Of a stretch of 64,000 nucleotides of DNA, positions 56,684 through 64,000 are shown piece after piece. Source of the DNA: Anaeramoeba flamelloides (taxonomy: Eukaryota > Metamonada > Anaeramoebidae). The translations under genes and the position numbers were made by a program. Where the stretch lies: positions 8,246,001 through 8,310,000 of the forward strand of contig JANTQA010000029.1 of assembly GCA_027625915.1 (NCBI GenBank). Reading direction: 5' to 3'. The notes under the pieces were generated by a model. The model was not told the DNA's origin. It worked only from the letters and a program-made list of their open reading frames with translations, and did not search any database. Each line of letters starts with the position of its first letter. Position 1 is the stretch's first letter.

Positions 56684-57891
56684 TTAAGGGGGTAAGTACA
56701 TTTTTCATTTTTTGAGTGCCACCATTTATGTGAAACTGAATTCTTCAAATCCTTTCTTTAGCCAAATAAATTGACATTTTCATAAATACTAGAGTGGGAT
56801 ATATCCTAGTATAAGATATTTTCATACCAATAAAAAAACGGAAATCAAAAAAATGAAAAAATTGATCAAAAAAAAAATAAATAAAAATCGTTTATTTCTT
56901 GATCTTATCTGTAACATTTTACACAATTACTTATTCTTGATTTGGTTTTATTTTTAATTCTTTATGAAAATAATTTTGTTTGGAAAATTTTTGATAAACA
57001 AATTATTGTTTATTTCGAAAGAATTTCTAAAATGAATTTAAAAATCCTATTTTCATTTATGTCATCTAATTCTAGTTTTAGTTCAGAAAATCAGAGATTT
57101 TTTTAATTCTTCTTGAGATTAAGGGTTTATTGAACAAATTCCTTTGATTTTATAATTCTTTATTTTCCATTAAAATGAGAACTCAAAAAAATTCTGAATC
57201 TGATTGAAATGTTTTCTTGAATTTTTCAATTATTTTGAGTTGAATCTTTTGTAACTGTTTTTTGATTCCAAGAATTCAACTCCCTTTATTTTAATTTTTG
57301 AAATAGTACTCTTTGTTTTGGCTTTGTTTGATAAAAATATTTGAAAAAAGAATTTTGAAAGCAAATTTGTAACAAAAAGTTTGTAAAATAATAATAAATA
57401 GTAATGGGACGAGAAATTCGAGGAAAAAAATAGTTTGTATTCATACAAACTAAGAATGCATGTAAAACCAATCTTTGAAAATAGGCTTTTATCAATTTTT
57501 TTTTTTTTCATTCTTGATTTCAACAAATTTATTTGGAATGGTGATCTTTCGTGTTTGGTCTTCTAAAAGAAAATATTTGTTTCAAATGCACACCCTTTCG
57601 GGTATATTTTTTGGGTTTACTCTTTGATTAATTTCAATCGTTCGTATAAACGAATCTCTAGATCCAAAACCAAATTTAATAAAACCAAAAAATGAATCAA
57701 AAAAAATGTTCAAAAAATTGAAAAATTTAAGATTCAACTCTGAATTATTTTTGATTCTTTTCACGAATAGACTAGTGGATGGTGTTTTGGTTTCAAAGTT
57801 TCAATATCTGGTGGCACTCAAAAAATATTTTTTCAGTAATGTTCACACAATTAAAATTTTTCAAAATGGGGAAATGTACTTACTTCCTTAA
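56684..57891. mobile_element. Repeat family C, copy 2 (inverted, uninterrupted)
   Basis: TTAA-bounded, 1,208 bases, with inverted ends TTAAGGGGGTAAGTACATTT and (reverse complement of right) TTAAGGAAGTAAGTACATTT. It is colinear with 2349-4252 read on the other strand and lacks the nested family A element. The TA target of that insertion is visible at 57073-57074. Minus-strand frames at 57230-57526 and 57582-57764 are not conserved in copy 1 and are not considered genes. Confidence 0.85.
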
Positions 57892-59122
57892 GATCCCGAG
57901 TTACAAAAAAAAATTAATAGCATCTCATATTGTTTTATTTGTTCAAAAATCACCTTTTATAATTCCTTTTTTTTGGATCCCCTTCCAGACTCAAAATATG
58001 ATATTTTTCTGGTACTAAGTGGATATTAAGCTTCGTTCGAAGAACAACTTCTTAATATCATCTTATATCACTTCGAACAATATCATATTTATCATTCCTC
58101 CAGTCCAAACTCGTAACGTAACAAAGTGGTTGTTTCCAAATCAAAAAAATAAAGACAATTATTGATGAAGCTTTAATTTTTCTAAAAAAATGTATTTTAT
58201 CTATTTATCATCCTAACTTTTTTTTTACTTTTTTTTAAATTTTAATTTGGAACAAAATTTTCTCATAGACAAAAAGTTAAAATAAAAATTCTTGTTGTGA
58301 ATTTTGGAGATGGTATTATAAAAAAATTGCAAAATAGACCTTTATTTCTGTTCATTGTATCACATCTTGAAAAAGGTAGTGATAAATTTTTTTGATCTGA
58401 ATAATATAAAAGAAACCAAAAAAGAAAAAAAAAGTTTTTTTATTTTTTTTTTCGATTACAATCAGTTGTTCTTTTAAATTTTAATATTAATCTGTTTTCA
58501 TAGTTAAAAATATTAAAAACTTGAAACAAAAACACCTTCTAATTTGTTAATTTCAATCCAAATTTTTTTAATTTTAGATAGTAATATATTTTTTTTTTTA
58601 CAAATTGGCAAAGCTAGTAAAAGTTGTTCAAGGATAATATATTTTTTTTTCAAAAAAAACTTCTCCATGAGGTATTTAGTTATTTATTAGAATTAAAATA
58701 CATCTAAATTCTATTTTTGATGAAATAGAGAATAATCATTTCTATATTTTTTCTTTTTATTTATAATTTTTTTTAATGTTTTCACTTGAATAATAATCAA
58801 GAAATTTACAGGTTTATTGAATTATTTGTGAATATTATGATTTATAAATTTTAGAAATAAAAGCTGAAAAATTTGTTTATGAGAGATGATCAAAATTTTA
58901 ATTTATTTTGAATCCAAGTTTTGGGTTTTAGAAAGAATTTTTAATTTGATTTTGATAATTCTTGGTAAGAAGTTTAAAGGACTTTTCATGAACTCTTATT
59001 GTTCTTGTTATATTTATAAAATCATTAAAAAAAAAACAAATAATTAATAATTTTAACTTTAATGTATAAAGAGATCTTTTGGAAAAACTCTATGAGAATT
59101 CATTTTATATATTTTTTATATC
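57892..59122. other. Intergenic or intronic, no feature recognised
   Basis: A/T-rich. A slightly more mixed stretch at 58020-58140 (TCATTCCTCCAGTCCAAACT) has no open frame of note. Confidence 0.4.
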
Positions 59123-62104
59123 TTAAGGGGTTAGCGTCAACCAAGGAGAAGTCTAAGAGTAAAGTATGTTGTTATTGGGTGTAAATCACATTTAGTAAGC
59201 TATGGTTCAAATGTCTCTAAAAAATCGATTAGTCAAGTAGTGATATTTGTTGGTCTCTTTTTTAAAAATGATCTTTGTATTAGAAAAAAACATTCAACAA
59301 TTTCAGAATAAAATCTACATTTTGCCACAAATTTAAAGGTTAAATTATCAATATGTCCTTACACTTTTGTAAAAAATTTCGAAAGGTGTTTATTTTTCGA
59401 AAAATTCAAATTTTGCAATTTTTAGTTCATTTTTTGATTTTTGAAAATTTTTTTGTTTTTAATCAATTTTAAAGCAAATATCCACCTTTCAAGTAATGTT
59501 TAAAGTTCTTTGGTTTGGAATCTGAAAGATAAAATTGAAAAGGAGATAAGATTAGAAATATATGGAAAAGTTAAAAAAATATCAGAACTAAAAGACTCTC
59601 TAATTTGTTAATTTTTTAGAGTCTAACCAAACTTTTTTCAAGATCCAAAGAACAAATATCCGGAGAAAAAAGTGTAAAAAAGATCACAAGACCAAATCAA
59701 CTGCTGGTCAAGAAAGAGAAGTTTATAAAAATAAAATTTTTTACAAAAAAAATTATCTAAAACAGGTAAAATATTTAAGAGAAGTCATTTCAGAAGCTAA
59801 AGGGAATTATCAACAAAAATCCAGTTAAAACTTGGAAAAAATTAATCAAGAATATTGTATGATAAGTCATAAAGAGATTTCTATTTGATGAAAAAAAATA
59901 ATTTCAAACTTTGAAAATTTATCCAAAATTGAGAAAAAAAAAAGAGAATAAAATTCACCAAGTGAGTTTAAAGATATTAGTAATTAATAAAAAGTTTATC
60001 AGTAAAATTCATTACCCACTTGAATTTTTATGTGATATGGGGGAAATTTCAAGGTGTCTTGTTTTCAATAGATCTGAGTTAATAGTTGAAAATCCAAATT
60101 AAATCTTGAAATAAAAACAAAATTTGGAAATAAGTCCAGAACAATCACAATGGTTTACTATTTTTCTTCTAATGAATAAAGTTTACCAACTCTTCTTTTA
60201 AGTGAAAAATAAACAATAAATCCCTAATTTAATACACAAAATCATCTAACACAAATAGATTTCGTTCAAATTAATTCAAGAGTATTTGATAACTTTTTTT
60301 CTATAGTGGGAATGATCTAAACTTTCAATCCATTTCTAGAAAAAAAAACAACGTTTGTTAACTTTAAACATGTGATGTTATCAAAGTTAGATGGTCACAA
60401 ATCCAATTTCGATGTTAAAACTCATTGATTAACAAACCAAAACAGAAAAAAATATGTTTTTTTGTATTTAGCTAATCAATAACTATTTTTCAATACATTG
60501 GTTATGTGACATGCTATTCTTGAAAAAAGATTCTAAACTTCATTATCTAACCAAAACCCTCGAATTATTGTTCAAATACAAAACATATATTGCAAATCAC
60601 TTTTACTTAAAAAAATATATATAATCAGCCTTTAATATTACAAAAAATTGGCCGATAAAACCATGAGAAAACAGGATTATATCTTAGTATGTATAATCAA
60701 TCGAAAGATCATCTTAAATGTAAAAGAATTTGTTTTGGACTTTACTTTTTAAACTGAACTAAAATTACAAAGAAAAACAAATTGAAGAAGGAAAAACAGA
60801 TTTACAAAAAGACTGGGTCATAACCCAAAAACTAAAAGACTTCTTTATATTTTAATAAACACACTCCAATTAATAGTACTCAGATTAAAAAGATACTAAA
60901 AATTTAATCAATTTCTGCTGTTTTGTATTTGATATTTTAAATCTTATATTTTCGAAAAATTTTTTCGAAAGGATCAAAGCTACAAAATTTTTTACAAAAG
61001 TGTTAATAAAATTAAGCACTATTTTTTTCTGATTAATATTTTTCGAATCTAAGTTTCATACTTAATTCAATTAAACACTGGGATAAATTTTTTTAGAATA
61101 AAAACACTCTCAACTTTTGAATATCAAAATTATTTTTTGAAATTACTGTCCACTTTTTTATTTTTTTTTTGAAAAATTGGGGTTGAGAAAAGTTTGAAAT
61201 CAAAGAATAAGTTAATATATTAAATTAGAATGCTTTTCCAGAAAGTTTATCCTTTTAGTTTAACTTTTTTTTTATTTTACCATTTAAAACTAAAAAAAAC
61301 ATTTGAGGACCAAATTAGTGCCTTTTGTGAAAGGAAAATTCCCATAATTTAGAATTTATTTTAGTAAATGAGTTAAAACAAGATACTGAATCTAAAAATA
61401 TACATAATTTCAATTGTGAATTCAATTGTTTGGACAAAACATGTTTTCAAGAAAAAGCTAAATTGTAACTTTATTTATTTTTATTTTTTCATTAAGTTTT
61501 TTTAATTGTATTAATGGAAAGTATTTGATAAGTTTTCCATTTTTAGTGTTTTTTGGTTCGTAGGGAAATATTAATACTCCAAAGTTGCAAAATATATTTC
61601 AAAAATTTTTCACAAAACGTAGATTAGTTGCGAAAAAATTTGAATTTTTTTTAGAAAAGTTAAATCAATTAACCAATAGATTCTTTTGACAAATTATTTC
61701 ACAAATCTTGGGAATATATTGACGTTAGAATCAGCTTTATAAAAAGCAAACAAAACTATTAATCAGTTTTTGTGTTTTTATGTTGATGATTATTGAGTTA
61801 ATCTCTGAAATTAAAAAATTTTGAAAATAGTTACTTTTGGAAGTTCTAAATATGAATTATTAAATACTGGAATATTATTATTTTGGGTTTCTATTTTTAG
61901 ATTTGAAAAAGGAATTAAAAAAAAAAATTTCCATGACAATTTTTTTTAAGTGATGCTTAGTAAAAAATGTAAGAATTTATTGTGCAATAAGATTTATAAT
62001 AGATTTTTGAGAGCCATGTGAACCATGTAGTACTTATATCTTTTACATCTCAATCCCAAAACACTTTAATTATAGTGCAATCTATGGTGACGATAATCCC
62101 TTAA
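59123..62104. mobile_element. Repeat family D, copy 2 (long form)
   Basis: 2,982 bases between TTAAGGGGTTAGC and GATAATCCCTTAA, flanked by or including TTAA. The outer parts match copy 1 (8521-9290); the 2.2 kb interior is unique in the window. The interior has two plus-strand coding traces: about 59626-59826 (includes RTNIRRKKCKKDHKTKSTAG and YLKQVKYLREVISEAKGNYQ) and 59911-60102 (includes HYPLEFLCDMGEISRCLVFN). They are too decayed to name a transposase family. I interpret it as a degenerate, formerly longer DNA transposon from which copy 1 derives by internal deletion. Confidence 0.7.
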
Positions 62105-63295
62105 GCATCCTCTTTTATTTCATTTCTTTTAAAAAAATTTTAAATCGCAATCAAATCCTCAGGTGTATCAAGAAATTCATTTCAAGACAATATTTTAAAC
62201 ATCACAAAGGATTGCTAAAATGAGTAATTTAAAACAAAAATATTGGGATCAACAAAGATCTTTACTTTTTTCACCATTTTTTTGAAACAATTAAAATATA
62301 CTCACTTTTAAACCATTTTAATTTTCAAAAAAAGGTTAAAAATATTAGATAGTCAGATTTAAGGTTTTGAAAAGTTGATAATATTTCACAAGACATTTGA
62401 ACAATTGACTCGAAAGATAAATGAAAATTTTGTTCGATTTATTTTTCAACAAACAGTAATATTTGGGTGTTCAAAGCACTTTAATATTTTGAACCTTTTT
62501 TGAAAATTAAAATGGTTTAAAAGTGAGTATATTTTAATTGATCCAAATAAAAAGAAAAAAAAAAAGAAAAGAGTTGTTTTTTTTTATTTTTTTTATTATT
62601 AAAGAAGTGTAAATTACAGTCTAGTTTTGTTATATTCAACCCCCCTTTCAGAAATTTAAGCGTCAAATATATGATTTGATGATTAAAAAAAAGAGTTTTT
62701 AAAAGTAGATTCTGGGAGTAATGTTCAAAAGCTCACAAAGTGTGAACAATTTTGAAAATAACTTTGAACAAGTGAATAACGAAAGTTGTCTCAAAAAGTA
62801 CCAGTTTAGTATTTTTTAGAGAGCCAACAAATAATCAATTAATTTTTTGTTTTTCATCATCAAAAGAAAATGAAAATTTGATATTTTTTTTCTTGTTAAA
62901 AACAAAGCAAATATTAAAAAGGATGCTGAAGAATTTACATCTTTAGATTCTTTGTTTTGGATTTTTATTTTTAAACAACGTGAAAAAGAATGGTGTTGTT
63001 TTTAATTTTCTTAATTCTTAAATTATCGAGACTAAAAAATCAAAAAAAAAGAAATTATGAAAAAAGAAAACTATTAAGAAAATAGAAAAGAAATATTTTT
63101 CTTTCAAAAAAGATTTGGTGTTTGTTGTTTCTTTTTTTGATTTTTTTTTTTTCTCCTAATTTTGGAGTTCTTGAAAAAAGTTGTGGTCAGGAATACGTTA
63201 TTTTGAAAATGTTATTGTTTGTGGAGTGTTGGTATTTAATTGAAATATTTTTAAAAATAAAAAAGGAAAAAAAAAGAAAAGAAATAAAGACAAAC
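62105..63295. other. Region between D copy 2 and the signal-peptide exon
   Basis: Contains the fold-back at 62288-62540 and otherwise A/T-rich sequence without a supported gene. The 74-codon plus frame at 63122-63346 is antisense to the signal-peptide exon. Confidence 0.45.
62288..62540. repeat. Fold-back with ~48-base near-perfect arms
   Basis: CAATTAAAATATACTCACTT with TTAAACCATTTTAATTTTC at 62288-62337 is the reverse complement of 62494-62540. The ~156-base loop contains a family E terminal sequence (AAATGAAAATTTTGTTCGAT) at 62408-62455, suggesting an E insertion inside an older palindrome. Confidence 0.75.
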
Positions 63296-63404
63296 CTGAA
63301 TCAAGTTCCTTTGTTTGTTGATCAATTAAATTTGTTGAAAAAGTGAATGGAAGGTTTGATAGAAAAATAAACAATAAAGCAAATTTGAAAAGTTTCATCA
63401 ACAT
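63296..63404 (-). CDS. Signal-peptide first exon (candidate 5' exon of the PSI gene)
   Basis: ATG at 63404 starts MLMKLFKFALLFIFLSNLPF followed by TFSTNLIDQQTKELDS: a textbook signal peptide (basic n-region, hydrophobic core, small residues before a likely cleavage after FS). The frame reaches TCAG|GTTTGTC, a good donor (GT at 63295-63294), phase 1. Beyond that it degenerates into Leu/Phe runs. The PSI exon at 54881 also begins in phase 1; joining G with AA gives Glu and the sequence ELDS-E-CSSYNGSC, placing the first PSI cysteine right after the signal peptide. The implied intron is 8.4 kb, so the link is a hypothesis. Confidence 0.5.
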
Positions 63405-64000
63405 AAAAAAATATTATTCCAAAAAATGATTTGATTTTCATTTTCAAATTTATCTATTTGGAATTCTAAAATTAACCAAAATCCTTTAAGATTCTTTTGT
63501 AAAACCCATTTCTATTGAATAGTAAACTCTGGTTTATGTTTGAACAATTTTTTAATTTGATAAATTTATCAATTTTCGATTTGGATTTAATTTTTTTGTT
63601 GAATAATTGATAAAATCCTCAGGTATTTCAATAAATAAATTATAATTTTTGAAATATAAACCTTCTTAATAAAGTTTTATTTTAAAAAAGTTTTTATTGG
63701 AGTTTTCGACAAAAGAAAAGATATAAAATAAGAAAATAATTTTTAAATTTTCAATTATTGTTTTGTAAAAAATTTGAATATACTTCTCATAATTTTGTTA
63801 ATTTTGGAAAAGTTTGTGAATTAATCAAAATTCTAAATTTATAAAAATTTAATTTTGGTAGATCAAAAGAACAGGCTTTTATTCAGTTATTTAATACTTT
63901 TAATTATAATTATACATATGAAATTATTAATTTCAATTTCAAAAAAAATTTTTTTCATAATTATTTTATTATTTTTAATGAATTAAAAATTATATACAAA
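63405..64000. other. Window end, no feature recognised
   Basis: A/T-rich sequence that should include the promoter of the 63404 exon. Nothing else can be supported. Confidence 0.4.

Noticed and set aside
57230-57764. Two minus-strand ORFs (98 and 60 codons) inside family C copy 2
   Set aside because: The matching region of copy 1 contains stops and length changes, so no frame is conserved; treated as element interior.
1-64000. CRISPR arrays, bacterial operons, rRNA genes, retrovirus-like or Polinton-like elements
   Set aside because: Looked for and not seen: no direct-repeat/spacer array (the 10800 motif array has 8-9-base spacers), no Shine-Dalgarno-led operons, no rRNA signatures, and no reverse-transcriptase, integrase or capsid frames apart from the LINE tail.

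Overview
The window is a very A+T-rich nuclear segment, roughly 80% A+T by eye, from a gene-sparse protist. Genes use the standard code and all recognised host genes end in TAA. Spliceosomal introns with GT..AG ends are evident. The protein repertoire (tandem BTB, long ankyrin protein, PSI-domain membrane protein, Lys/Glu polyampholyte tails) would suit an amoeboid eukaryote such as an anaeramoebid. That assignment is inference from gene style, not a database result.

Layout. 0.7-1.7 kb holds an AAR2 splicing-factor gene. 2.3-5.6 kb is a block of non-autonomous DNA transposons with one nested inside another. 6.4-7.1 kb is the last exon of a BTB gene, followed by a 5'-truncated LINE with a clean target duplication and a TTAA-ended element. 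10.3-16.8 kb contains a long ankyrin-repeat gene on the minus strand, possibly with a distant terminal exon. 17-25.5 kb has no recognisable gene, only repeats, hairpins and one decayed coding trace. 25.5-32.1 kb is an inverted duplication: two near-identical arms of about 1.1 kb, each carrying an identical tRNA-Cys(GCA) gene, around a repeat-filled 4.2 kb spacer. 33.5-34.1 kb is an unrecognised basic/coiled-coil protein. 37-39.6 kb is another hairpin and transposon block. 41.1-42.3 kb is a monoglyceride-lipase-like hydrolase with a long Glu/Lys tail. 45.0-47.3 kb is a 771-residue low-complexity protein. 49.2-51.8 kb is an IFRD-family gene split by a 1.4 kb intron. 54.0-54.9 kb is the last exon of a PSI-domain type I membrane protein, whose signal-peptide exon may lie 8.4 kb upstream at 63.3-63.4 kb. 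The rest of 55-64 kb is dominated by two large repeats.

The genes do not form a pathway. They are unrelated housekeeping (AAR2, IFRD, tRNA) and expanded-family (BTB, ankyrin, PSI) genes separated by repeats. The clearest theme is the repeat ecology: at least seven repeat families (called A-K here) with terminal inverted repeats, TA or TTAA end signatures, nested insertions with an internal empty-site control, and several large introns that appear to be inflated by these insertions.
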